Source: Bacteroidota bacterium
Lineage (GTDB): Bacteria; Bacteroidota; Bacteroidia; NS11-12g; UBA955
NCBI GenBank assembly: GCA_027621365.1
Contig: JAQCBH010000008.1
Coordinates: 1 to 64,000, forward strand
DNA: 64,000 nt
Reading direction: 5' to 3'
A model generated the notes under the pieces. The model worked only from the letters and a program-made list of their open reading frames with translations. It was not told the DNA's origin and ran no database searches. A program made the translations under genes and the position numbers. Of the stretch, positions 18,239 to 26,445 are shown piece after piece. Each line of letters begins with the position of its first letter. Position 1 is the first letter of the stretch.

Positions 18239-20551
18239 ATGTTAATAAACGTAAATAAAAGTCCTAAAATAATAGCCCTCGTTCTACTGCTTTTCCAGAT
18301 TGATTTGAGTTTTGGGCAATTAAAGAAATTCAGCGGTCCGTATTCCATTAATTCTTCTAGTGATTTGTTCAATACTAATGGAAGAGAGATCAAGGGAACG
18401 GCCACTTACTACTACAATGACGGAGATAATTACTCCAAGATTTACAATGGTAGGTTCGACTTTCATGGAGAGATGTATGTTGAAGATGGCCTGCAAGCTG
18501 GATATGATGATGGTTTTTTGGGAGGGAATAATACAAACGATTTGCTCGTGTTCCGGGATAATTTCGGGTCAATGAAATTTGATATTAGTGGCAATTTTTT
18601 GCAGGATGAAAAACATGGCAAATGGGTATCAAATTATTATCCAACTCGAGAAGATGATTATGATAAAGAGTCCATGAAAATCATAAGGAATTTCGAAAAT
18701 GGATTTTTGATGGGTGAACAATCTATTTCTTACACTGTGAAGCGATACGATTATGAGAAGCGACTTTCAGAATATAAACATTTTGTCTTGAGAGCGGAGT
18801 TCTCCAAAAGTGGGCCTGTAAAACGCTTGTTTTATTACGATACTGTGTATTACAAAAATGGATCTGACAGGGGCTATTCGCATACCTATACAGCCAACTA
18901 TGACGATGCGGGAAAGTTCGATGGTGTCACCGAGTTTACGCACAATGTTGATGGAGTGGTTTACATGGACAAACGGACATTCTTGCATGGGTTATTGTTG
19001 GAGTTTGTTCAATTGAATCGGAACAATGGTATTGTTTATGCTTTTGGAGATGCAGTACAGGATTACCTAAAACAATTGGATGAAAAACTTCAAGTTGAAG
19101 TTGACTCAGGCAACAACGAATTGGGACAATTGCAAAAGGAATCGAAATATTATAAAGAGCTCTCTGATTTTGTAGTCAATATTGATAAATATAATAGGGT
19201 TATTTTGAGCAATGCACAGATAGAAAGTCATTGTCGATCCTTGCGGAATGACTACAACAACAGTGTATATAAAGAGGTTCCTTATCAAATAGAATTCATC
19301 AATAGTATGGTTCGTAATGGGCTCCCATTATTGTTCATTACCATCGATCCACTGGCCATGTTTGGGAATTACTTGCCGTCGAATTTTGAGTTTCTATTGA
19401 ACCGAAATTATTACGATGATATCAATGAAGACGTTCAATCAGATCGACCAGATCAGACCTACTTTTTGAGATTATATGAAGATAAGAATAATGAAATTAG
19501 TCGAATTCAATATTTAGAGGAAGAAAAACAACGAGTGCAAGATTCCATTGAGTTGGCAAAGGTCAAAATACAGGATTCGATTCTTTGTCAACAACTTAGT
19601 GGGGTCTATCTACTGGATACAGTCCAAGCATATTCTATGTTGAAGGATTTCGTTGATGTGAAAAACTGTTCCCTTTCTTCTATGGTGATTTCCAACCATG
19701 AGTACAAGACAGAAAGGGATGAGTTTTTAAAGAGAAGATCGGATACATTGAGTCATGATCGACTAGTGCTTACTACTGGGTTGGGGAAAATGCATCCATG
19801 GACTCTAGAAGCTCTAAAGGTGGCTATTCAAACCTGGAGAGATTCTTTCTATTTGGAGGAGTTTAAAGAAAAATTTCTTTCAGAATTAACTAGAACATTT
19901 GGAACGGGTATTCTTCAATTTCCTGACAAAAATTGGATTTCTGTTTTGCAGGATGTTCAAAATCAAAATTGCTCAATACTAGAATCATTCTCACTAAAGG
20001 TAAATCCGTTTGATGAGCGTGTCGCCTGCGATATCATGGGGTCAAGTATCTCCGTTGAAATATCAGAACTGGTTTTTTCTGAGTTTAAGTGGGTTCCTGA
20101 GCCGTTCTCTCATTTTGTTGATTATTCCATCGATGTCAATGTGAGTATTGATACACTTTCATTTACTCCCATGGTTTACAAAGTCAGCGATCGAATCGGA
20201 ATTACAGGATGTCTGCCCGACTCCATTGTAAATAATGGTTATAGCTTATTTTTAAATGAAGAGAATGGCAAGTACTTTATCGTGCAGGACGATCAAGATA
20301 TGCGAAAAAGCGACTTGAAGCGAAAACTGGAAACCCCAATCTTTCAAGGCAGTGATTACCTTCCCAATTTTGAACACAGTTATTTTTCGGGTCAGCAAAT
20401 GAAGTTTGTTTCAACCATTAGCAATGAATCGATTGGATATCAAAAACGGTATTCTACTTCTAGATTTGTCGATGGGCAAAGACTATCTATCCACGCTGTA
20501 TTTACCAACGGAATTGATTATAAATCCAGGAAATCGGAGGTTGTTGATTAA
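18239..20551 (+). CDS. large secreted protein of unknown function
   Basis: Predicted 770-aa protein I do not recognise. ATG 18239 (or 18236) gives an N-terminal signal peptide (IIALVLLLFQIDLSFGQ). Residues 25-270 contain short segments such as NYSKIYNGRFDFHGEMY and GNFLQDEKHGKWV that resemble MORN/YwqK-type repeats. Around residues 420-460 is a charged, Glu/Gln-rich stretch likely to be a coiled coil. The C-terminal third is beta-rich, with no cysteine catalytic motif and no T9SS sorting signal that I can see. AT-rich like its neighbours. It overlaps the convergent GIY-YIG gene by 4 nt. Confidence 0.7.
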   Translation: MLINVNKSPKIIALVLLLFQIDLSFGQLKKFSGPYSINSSSDLFNTNGREIKGTATYYYNDGDNYSKIYNGRFDFHGEMYVEDGLQAGYDDGFLGGNNTNDLLVFRDNFGSMKFDISGNFLQDEKHGKWVSNYYPTREDDYDKESMKIIRNFENGFLMGEQSISYTVKRYDYEKRLSEYKHFVLRAEFSKSGPVKRLFYYDTVYYKNGSDRGYSHTYTANYDDAGKFDGVTEFTHNVDGVVYMDKRTFLHGLLLEFVQLNRNNGIVYAFGDAVQDYLKQLDEKLQVEVDSGNNELGQLQKESKYYKELSDFVVNIDKYNRVILSNAQIESHCRSLRNDYNNSVYKEVPYQIEFINSMVRNGLPLLFITIDPLAMFGNYLPSNFEFLLNRNYYDDINEDVQSDRPDQTYFLRLYEDKNNEISRIQYLEEEKQRVQDSIELAKVKIQDSILCQQLSGVYLLDTVQAYSMLKDFVDVKNCSLSSMVISNHEYKTERDEFLKRRSDTLSHDRLVLTTGLGKMHPWTLEALKVAIQTWRDSFYLEEFKEKFLSELTRTFGTGILQFPDKNWISVLQDVQNQNCSILESFSLKVNPFDERVACDIMGSSISVEISELVFSEFKWVPEPFSHFVDYSIDVNVSIDTLSFTPMVYKVSDRIGITGCLPDSIVNNGYSLFLNEENGKYFIVQDDQDMRKSDLKRKLETPIFQGSDYLPNFEHSYFSGQQMKFVSTISNESIGYQKRYSTSRFVDGQRLSIHAVFTNGIDYKSRKSEVVD

Positions 20552-21240
20552 AACGTATACTTGATGGGGTTTTGATTCCCAGCTTTGATATAGTTTTTGA
20601 CGCTTCTATTCCAATACTTATAGCGAATCTCTTGGCGAGCTACAGTTCCATCAAATCCGCTACGGTCATTAACTGCGTACCATTTGGATATTTCGAAGAC
20701 TTCTCGCACTATGCCTTTGTATGAGGCTAGGATAATTTTAGCTTTTTCTTTTTTAGCTCCCAATTTCCAGGCTTGTTTGGTGGCTTGATACAATTCCTCC
20801 TCGGTCATGCCTTTCGCAAATTTTTTGTTGATATTAATGATAATAGCGGGCTCTTCGATTTTAGCAGGTTGTAAGTCATATTGCATCATGATTTCGTCGA
20901 CTGTCATGATTCCTCTTGATTCAGAATCGTGACCACTAACCTCGTTGGTTAGTTTATCTAAACCAATGAGATCAATGCAACAACTTTCAATTTCGAATGA
21001 TTCATCTTCTGTTAAACCGTGTCGTAAAATAATGTGTTTGACTTCAAGGTTAGATTTCAAAATTTCTCTAATTCGATTGAGTTTTCGCGAGCTATCGTAG
21101 CTGGAAATTGCTGATTCTACATGATTGAATATACGATTACCATTTCCTTTACCTATATAAAAAATTTCATCGTTTCTCGGGTCGATCAGAGCATATACGT
21201 AGTAGCCTATTGACTCACTTACCGTTTGTGGGAATTCCAT
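20548..21240 (-). CDS. GIY-YIG nuclease-domain protein (LEM3-like)
   Basis: Predicted 230-aa protein. ATG 21240 gives MEFPQTVSESIGYYVYALID; the YVY ... FYIGKG pair (residues 14-30) followed by the Arg and an ESCCIDLIG glutamate segment form a GIY-YIG endonuclease core of the LEM-3/Ankle1-like subgroup. The C-terminal ~110 residues are unassigned. GIY-YIG domains occur in homing endonucleases, restriction enzymes and repair nucleases; no methyltransferase, intron or recombinase is adjacent, so the role is open. It sits at the right-hand end of the AT-rich stretch. Confidence 0.75.
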   Translation of the reverse strand: MEFPQTVSESIGYYVYALIDPRNDEIFYIGKGNGNRIFNHVESAISSYDSSRKLNRIREILKSNLEVKHIILRHGLTEDESFEIESCCIDLIGLDKLTNEVSGHDSESRGIMTVDEIMMQYDLQPAKIEEPAIIININKKFAKGMTEEELYQATKQAWKLGAKKEKAKIILASYKGIVREVFEISKWYAVNDRSGFDGTVARQEIRYKYWNRSVKNYIKAGNQNPIKYTF

Positions 21241-21245
21241 GTTGT

Positions 21246-21584
21246 TCAGTTGGTTTTTTTGACAAACTCGCTTTTTAAGGCCATGGAGCCAAATCCTGGA
21301 ATCTTGCAATCGATGTTGTGGTCCCCTTCCACGATGCGAATGTTGGCTACCTTAGTTCCTGCTTTGATGGGTTTGGGTGCTCCTTTGACCGGTAAGTCTT
21401 TGGCGACGATGACAGAATCTCCGGTTATGAGTTTATTGCCGTTCGCGTCTTGGGCGGTCAATTCCTCTTCTGCTTGGGCCTCAGCTGGGTTCCATTGATG
21501 CTCGCAGTCAGGGCAGTGCCACAGGTTTTCTTCCAGTTCGTAAGGGTATTCGTAACCGCAATTGGGGCAAAGGGGTTGGTCCAT
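21246..21584 (-). CDS. yjdM: zinc-ribbon protein YjdM (PhnA family)
   Basis: Predicted 112-aa protein. The N-terminal zinc ribbon has [11 protein letters not shown] and HCPDCEHQW, followed by the PhnA-type SH3-like domain ([40 protein letters not shown]). Length and motifs match the YjdM/PhnA family, formerly annotated as phosphonoacetate hydrolase but of uncertain function. ATG 21584 is chosen because it gives [10 protein letters not shown] and a GACCTTTG box lies 4 nt upstream. The downstream GIY-YIG gene starts 5 nt after the stop and may be co-transcribed, although base composition differs between the two. Confidence 0.88.
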   Translation of the reverse strand: MDQPLCPNCGYEYPYELEENLWHCPDCEHQWNPAEAQAEEELTAQDANGNKLITGDSVIVAKDLPVKGAPKPIKAGTKVANIRIVEGDHNIDCKIPGFGSMALKSEFVKKTN

Positions 21585-21588
21585 GAAG

Positions 21589-21596
21589 CAAAGGTC
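21589..21596 (-). promoter_or_regulatory. -7-like box GACCTTTG for yjdM
   Basis: GACCTTTG, 4 nt before ATG 21584 on the minus strand. Confidence 0.5.
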
Positions 21597-21913
21597 GGGA
21601 TTCAGTGCGGAAAGTTCAGAAAGGAATTTAGGGATTACCAGGAAGCACGATACCCAGCATTCCATTGCGCGAAATCAGATATATGGAAGGCATAATCTCT
21701 AAGTGTAATGCCCGCGAAATAGTGTTCAGATAAATGGTATTTCAATCCAATTTTTGATAAAATAAAGGGGTTGGATTGGGGATTGATTTCCTGAGATTAT
21801 AAAATGCATGTTCCAGAATCATGGAAAAATCACCCACGATTAGCTCGTACGATTGATAAATGCTCAATTGCAATTTATCCGAGAATTAGATGTCTCTCTT
21901 GTACAGAGGAGAC
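21597..21913. other. intergenic region without recognisable gene
   Basis: AT-rich stretch between yjdM and the tRNA-Phe terminator. I see no convincing CDS; a 38-codon ATG frame at 21804 has no supporting features. No direct repeat of the tRNA 3' end was found here by eye. Confidence 0.5.
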
Positions 21914-21945
21914 GAAATAAAAAGGCCTCCATTTGGAGGCCTTTT
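21914..21945 (-). terminator. Rho-independent terminator of tRNA-Phe
   Basis: On the minus strand an 11-bp stem (AAAAGGCCTCC paired with GGAGGCCTTTT) with an AAAT loop is followed by T-rich sequence, starting 3 nt after the tRNA 3' end. Confidence 0.85.
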
Positions 21946-21947
21946 CG

Positions 21948-22020
21948 TGGTGTCGGGCGGAATCGAACCGTCGACACAAGGATTTTCAGTCCTTTGCTCT
22001 ACCAACTGAGCTACGACACC
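21948..22020 (-). tRNA. tRNA-Phe (GAA)
   Basis: 73-nt cloverleaf on the minus strand: acceptor GGTGTCG/CGACACC, D-arm GCTC-AGTTGGTA-GAGC, anticodon arm AAGGA-CTGAAAA-TCCTT with anticodon GAA, variable GTGTC, T-arm GACGG-TTCGATT-CCGCC, discriminator A. CCA is not encoded. The T stem has one A-C mismatch (A50-C64). Flanked by its own promoter and terminator, so it is an independent transcription unit. Confidence 0.97.
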
Positions 22021-22068
22021 GTTCCTGATTTGAACCTGGAGCTTTGCTTTTGGTTCTTTTCGGGGTTG

Positions 22069-22099
22069 CAAAATTAGGTAGAAGCAAGCATTGCGCAAA
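22069..22099 (-). promoter_or_regulatory. tRNA-Phe promoter, -33 TTTG and -7 TAATTTTG
   Basis: On the minus strand TTTG (22099-22096) is separated by 19 nt from TAATTTTG (22076-22069), the canonical spacing of Bacteroidota housekeeping promoters. The mature tRNA begins 48 nt downstream. Confidence 0.75.
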
Positions 22100-22180
22100 G
22101 TTTGTTTCCGAATTTGAAAATAAATCGGGAAATTGACTTGTGCTTTTCATCGCTATGCGCTGATAGCCAATGACACAACG

Positions 22181-23173
22181 ATGAAATCAGAACAACAAAC
22201 ATCTTCGATAACGACTTGGCAAAAAGTCATTTCTCCTCTCTTTATGACGGCTTTGACCGCCTTTGGATTGCTTACATTAAAAACGCAATGGTTGCCGTTG
22301 ACAATGTCTCAACAAGATGCCTTTGCCCAGGTTCTTTGGATCTGCCAAGGGGTGATTTGGTGGTGCTTCATCGTGGGGGAATTGACGGGGAACAATTCGC
22401 AAGTAGACAAGTTGTGGAGCATAGTGCCGGCCGTTTATGCCTGGTTTTTGGTGTACAAAGCGGCTCCAGACCCGCTGTGTCAGGGTTGGGATAGAATGGC
22501 TTTGGTGGCCAGTTTGGTGTCCTTGTGGGCTCTGCGCTTGACCTATAATTTTTACCGCCGTGGGGGATATTCCTTGTTGCCATGGAAAGGGGAGGAGGAT
22601 TATCGCTGGGCCGTTTTGAGAGCCAAAGCCCCCTTGAACCGAACTTGGGTTTGGACGCTGTTCAATATGCTGTTCATTTGTTTCTACCAAAATGCCTTGA
22701 TTTTGCTTTTTACCTTGCCTGTTTTGGCCATTTGGCAGGCTGAATTGGGGGCTTTGACCTGGATCGATGGAGCTTTGGCATTGCTGTTCCTGGGATTGTT
22801 ATTGCTTGAATTTGTGGCCGACCAACAGCAATACGATTACCAAACGGAAAAATACAGGCGTAAAGCTGCAGGAGAAGCGTTGACCGATGGTTTTGAAAAG
22901 GGTTTTGTTCATCAGGGATTGTGGCGTTTGATGCGGCACCCGAATTACGCAGCTGAGCAAGCGATTTGGATCGTGGTATACCTGTTTTCGGCGTATGCCG
23001 GGGGGGCTTGGTTGAACTGGAGCATTGCGGGCTGTGTTTTGTTGATCGGATTGTTCAAGGGTAGTTCTGATTTTAGCGAGGGCATCAGTGCGGAGAAATA
23101 CCCGGCCTATGCCGAATACCAGAAGAAGACGGGCCGTTTTCTGCCGCGTATAAGTTTTGGAAGCAAAGCTTAG
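22181..23173 (+). CDS. DUF1295 family membrane protein (steroid 5-alpha-reductase-like fold)
   Basis: Predicted 330-aa integral membrane protein with about seven hydrophobic segments. ATG 22181 is preferred over the upstream 22133 frame because it gives a normal cytosolic N-terminus (MKSEQQTSS). Family markers: NNSQVDKLWSIVPAVYAW, WALRLTYNFYRRGGYS, and the C-terminal WRLMRHPNYAAEQAIWI plus FKGSSDFSEGISAEKYPAY, typical of DUF1295/ICMT-like NAD(P)H-dependent reductases or methyltransferases. Precise reaction unknown. Lies upstream of a fatty-acid desaturase, which suggests lipid metabolism. Confidence 0.82.
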   Translation: MKSEQQTSSITTWQKVISPLFMTALTAFGLLTLKTQWLPLTMSQQDAFAQVLWICQGVIWWCFIVGELTGNNSQVDKLWSIVPAVYAWFLVYKAAPDPLCQGWDRMALVASLVSLWALRLTYNFYRRGGYSLLPWKGEEDYRWAVLRAKAPLNRTWVWTLFNMLFICFYQNALILLFTLPVLAIWQAELGALTWIDGALALLFLGLLLLEFVADQQQYDYQTEKYRRKAAGEALTDGFEKGFVHQGLWRLMRHPNYAAEQAIWIVVYLFSAYAGGAWLNWSIAGCVLLIGLFKGSSDFSEGISAEKYPAYAEYQKKTGRFLPRISFGSKA

Positions 23174-23212
23174 ACAGGATTCTGAGGCTTGTTTTCCATT
23201 CCATTTCGGTAC

Positions 23213-23220
23213 TATCTTTA
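23213..23220 (+). promoter_or_regulatory. -7-like box TATCTTTA for desaturase 1
   Basis: One mismatch to TAnnTTTG, 7 nt before ATG 23228, with a TTG about 21 nt upstream. Supports ATG 23228 over the upstream in-frame start. Confidence 0.5.
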
Positions 23221-23227
23221 CGCTTCT

Positions 23228-24322
23228 ATGACGAAGACGCGCACCATAGGTTTCGCCAACAATGGCAACGAATTCTTTGCCGAATTGAGAAAGGAAGTAG
23301 AGGCCTATTTTCAGGCTAAAAACATCAGCAAATTTGGCAATTTGACACTCTGGAGTAAAACCGCATTTGTGTTGATTGCGGTTCCTCTGTGCTATGGCGT
23401 TGCCCTTTTTGCGGGAGTCCCTATGTGGGCTACCATGTTGTTATTTCTTGCCATAGGGGTGTTGCATGCCTTCATGGGCTTCAACGTGATGCACGATGCC
23501 TGTCATGGTTCATATTCGAGCAAACCCTGGGTGAACAAATTGATGAGCCACAGCCTGCATTTGCTGGGAAGCGATGCCCACATTTGGAAGTTTAAGCACA
23601 ACGTGTTGCACCATACTTGGACCAATATTGATGGCATTGACGATGACATCGCCAAAAGTCCTGTGTTACGCCATTGCGAATCTCAACCCTTCAAGTCCGC
23701 TCACAAGTTTCAGCACTGGTATATGTTTGGTTTGTATGGCATCTCCACCATTTGGTGGATGTTTGGCAACGACATGATCAAATATTTCAAAGGTGAGGTT
23801 AACGAGCGAGTCATGCCCAAAATGGGCACCTATGAACACCTCTTGTTCTGGGTAACGAAAATTACCTATGCCTTGGTTTACATCGCCGTTCCGGTTTATG
23901 TGTTGGGATGGTTCTGGGGCATCATGAGTTTTGTCATTTTGCACGTGGCCTTGGGTATTTTGTTGTCAGTTGTGTTCCAATTGGCCCATGCCGTAGAGCA
24001 TTGCCATTTTGATGATTTGGAGGCCATCGAGCCTGATCAAACCAAGATGCCGAATGAATGGGCTGTGCACCAGATGATGACCACTTCAAACTTTAGTACC
24101 CAATCGGCTTTCGCCAAGTGGTTCACTGGAGGGTTGAATTTCCAGGTCGAGCACCATTTGTTCCCTCAGATTTCTCACGTGCACTATCCCAAAATCAACG
24201 AAATTCTTCGTAGGGTGGCTGAAAAATATGGGGTAGAGTACAAAGAATATCCCAAGTTTGGCCAAGCCGTTGCTAGCCACATTCGTTGGATGAAGTCCAT
24301 GGGTCAGCCCCAAATGGCCTAA
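23228..24322 (+). CDS. fatty-acid/acyl-CoA desaturase (front-end type)
   Basis: Predicted 364-aa membrane di-iron desaturase. The three histidine boxes are HDACHG (near residue 96), HNVLHH (near 131) and QVEHHLFP (near 310); the Q-x-x-HH third box is characteristic of front-end/linoleoyl-CoA-type desaturases. Four hydrophobic segments are visible between the boxes. It lacks an N-terminal cytochrome b5 domain. It is a close paralogue of the gene at 26446-27522, which differs at the first box (HDGAHG). Its stop overlaps the convergent MMPL gene by 4 nt. Confidence 0.88.
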   Translation: MTKTRTIGFANNGNEFFAELRKEVEAYFQAKNISKFGNLTLWSKTAFVLIAVPLCYGVALFAGVPMWATMLLFLAIGVLHAFMGFNVMHDACHGSYSSKPWVNKLMSHSLHLLGSDAHIWKFKHNVLHHTWTNIDGIDDDIAKSPVLRHCESQPFKSAHKFQHWYMFGLYGISTIWWMFGNDMIKYFKGEVNERVMPKMGTYEHLLFWVTKITYALVYIAVPVYVLGWFWGIMSFVILHVALGILLSVVFQLAHAVEHCHFDDLEAIEPDQTKMPNEWAVHQMMTTSNFSTQSAFAKWFTGGLNFQVEHHLFPQISHVHYPKINEILRRVAEKYGVEYKEYPKFGQAVASHIRWMKSMGQPQMA

Positions 24323-26364
24323 TCCTTTCGTCCAAACCGATCCAGTACCTGCTGGAAAAAGGTAAGCTCTCCTAATATTCCCACTATAAATACCAAAGCG
24401 CTGACAGCGCCGAATACCTGCGTGGGGTAGAATCTTGAAAAGGCGAACAAGCCGAAACCGAGGCTAAGCAAAATGGCCGAATCCAGCATGGAGTGCTCCA
24501 GCCCACCCAGAGGTTCCTTGAGGATCATGCGGCGGTACAATACGTGAACGGTATCGTCGTCCAATAAGCCCAGGCAGACAACGGCCGTGATGGCAGTAAT
24601 CAGATTGAGGTCTACGCCCAAAAGGGTGAAGGCCCAAACAGCCGCACTCAAGGGCAAGAGGTTCGGTATGAGGCCGATAAGGGCTTGTTTCCAGCTTCGA
24701 GTTAGAAGCCACAGAATGAAAATGATGGCCAAGCCCGATGTGCTTAAGCTCTTGAAAAGGGAACGGGCCAAATCTTGATTGATGTATTCGTAGAGCAACA
24801 CTCCGCTGTGAGTGTAGGCAGGGAAGTCTAGGCTCTTGAGCTGCGATTGAAAGGCTGAATCGCGAACAAAGGCCAAGAGTTGTTCGGTTGACTCAAACTT
24901 GAAATCGGCTTTGTACACCTGTTGCTCTTGGCTGTAGTAGGGAGAGGCGGGGCTGCTGAGGTTCAGCTCGGGCAGGGGTATGGGCAGTCCTTCTTGCCAT
25001 TCGCTTTGTTGCATGGGCAATTCGGCGCTGACCAGGCCGTCTTTTCCTTTCCATTGCTCGCAGAACGATTGGCAAATCTCCAGGAATTTTGGCTTCTCTT
25101 GGGGGTTTTCCATCCAGATGCTCAAGGATTTCTGGGATTGGAATTGGCGATTGAAATGGTCGTGGGCTTTTGTGATGGCTTCCCCTCTGGGGTAAAAGGC
25201 TTCGGGGTCGGAATGAAAGCGCAAAGAGGGCATGAGCAAGAGAGCACCGACTCCTAACAGAGCAAATCCCCATGTCCAACTGCGTTTTTGGGTTTGAAAG
25301 TGTTGAAGTGTAGCCTGGAGAACTTTGGGTGCCGGACTGTTGATGTGGCTGTGTTTCATCCACAGGGGGGCGAGGAGGAGGCTCAAAGCGAATTCAGCCA
25401 TCAGGGCAGTTCCCGTAATCAATCCCAGGTGTTGGATGTTCGCTGTCTCGCTCCAGAAAAAGCTGAAGAAAGCGGCGGCAGAAGTCAAGCTGCTGAACAG
25501 GGAAGGGACGGCTAAGCGCGTCAAAGAAGCCGGTTGGCTACCTTCGTGTTGCAGGGCGCCGAGAAAGTGCACCGAGTCGCACAGGCTGAGTACCAATACC
25601 ACTGGCAAAGCAAGGGCCGTAATGACATTGATCGGAATGTTGAACAGACCGTAGAGCAGGAAGGCAAATAGCAGGCTCGGGGTCATGGCCAACAAAGAAA
25701 ATAGAGGTACTTTCCAGCTCTTGTAGGCCCAAACCAAATAGCCCATGACCAAGACAAAGATCAAGGAGCATATAAGTACGATATCCCGGATCAAGGAGTT
25801 TCGAATGGCCGTTTCCAGTTGGGGAATGGAATAGACAATGGGCGTCTCGGCTCCATCATAGGAATCAGCCAAAAGAGACTCCATGAAGGTCTCGGGTAGC
25901 GTTTCAAGATTGTGTTGAACCACCACTAATACCGATTGCTTGTCGGCTGCAATCAACCGCCCAACTTGGGGATGGCTTTTGAGCAGGCTCAGTTGACTGT
26001 CAAGGCCAAGTTCGTGTTCTGGGTCAGCCAAGTTGAAGTATCGAAGCGCGAAGGCCCTTGGGGACCAGACGCGCTCACCGGGAATGGATGCTCGGCAGCG
26101 GCGTTCCAACTGCGCACAGGCTTTCCAAAAATCACCCTCACCGCTAGGCTTAAGACCTATGAATACCAATTGGTCGGCCCGGCCAAATAAAGAATCAAAA
26201 CGCTGAGCTTCCTCAAAAATGGGGGCCTGTTTGGCTTCAAAACCCGATAGAGAACCACTGATTTCGATGCGGTGGGCCGTGGGTAGGCCACTGGCAAGCA
26301 AAAGCAGAGCGACTAGCAATCCCAGGTAAGGGCGATTCCATATGGCTTGAATGAGGTTCTGCAT
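24319..26364 (-). CDS. MMPL/RND-superfamily exporter
   Basis: Predicted 681-aa inner-membrane protein with the duplicated RND layout: TM1 (12-28), a periplasmic loop to about 190, a five-helix bundle (195-340), a second TM and loop (370-545), and a second bundle to the C-terminus. ITALALPVVLVLSLCDSVHFLGAL and ITAITAVVCLGLLDDDTVHVLYR carry the conserved acidic/polar TM4 and TM10 signatures. Size and lack of partners fit 'predicted exporters of the RND superfamily' (HpnN/MmpL-like lipid carriers). It lies between two desaturase paralogues, so a lipid cargo is plausible (inference). Confidence 0.85.
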   Translation of the reverse strand: MQNLIQAIWNRPYLGLLVALLLLASGLPTAHRIEISGSLSGFEAKQAPIFEEAQRFDSLFGRADQLVFIGLKPSGEGDFWKACAQLERRCRASIPGERVWSPRAFALRYFNLADPEHELGLDSQLSLLKSHPQVGRLIAADKQSVLVVVQHNLETLPETFMESLLADSYDGAETPIVYSIPQLETAIRNSLIRDIVLICSLIFVLVMGYLVWAYKSWKVPLFSLLAMTPSLLFAFLLYGLFNIPINVITALALPVVLVLSLCDSVHFLGALQHEGSQPASLTRLAVPSLFSSLTSAAAFFSFFWSETANIQHLGLITGTALMAEFALSLLLAPLWMKHSHINSPAPKVLQATLQHFQTQKRSWTWGFALLGVGALLLMPSLRFHSDPEAFYPRGEAITKAHDHFNRQFQSQKSLSIWMENPQEKPKFLEICQSFCEQWKGKDGLVSAELPMQQSEWQEGLPIPLPELNLSSPASPYYSQEQQVYKADFKFESTEQLLAFVRDSAFQSQLKSLDFPAYTHSGVLLYEYINQDLARSLFKSLSTSGLAIIFILWLLTRSWKQALIGLIPNLLPLSAAVWAFTLLGVDLNLITAITAVVCLGLLDDDTVHVLYRRMILKEPLGGLEHSMLDSAILLSLGFGLFAFSRFYPTQVFGAVSALVFIVGILGELTFFQQVLDRFGRKD

Positions 26365-26445
26365 GAACTCAGCCTAGTAACAGCCCAGCGAGGCAATGGT
26401 TCAAAAAATAGAATGCAGCGGGCAAAAAGACCGCCTTTCCGTTCA

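Noticed and set aside
20548-21240. GIY-YIG gene as a group I intron or mobile homing element
   Set aside because: No intron structure, no interrupted gene and no inverted or direct repeats are visible around it.
21804-21920. 38-codon ATG frame upstream of tRNA-Phe on the plus strand
   Set aside because: No promoter box, no recognisable sequence, in an AT-rich non-coding region antisense to the tRNA transcription unit.
11360-21948. Integrated element with att sites
   Set aside because: No integrase, no direct repeat of the tRNA-Phe 3' end found by eye; only composition and orientation support it, so it is reported as a finding and not as a mobile element.
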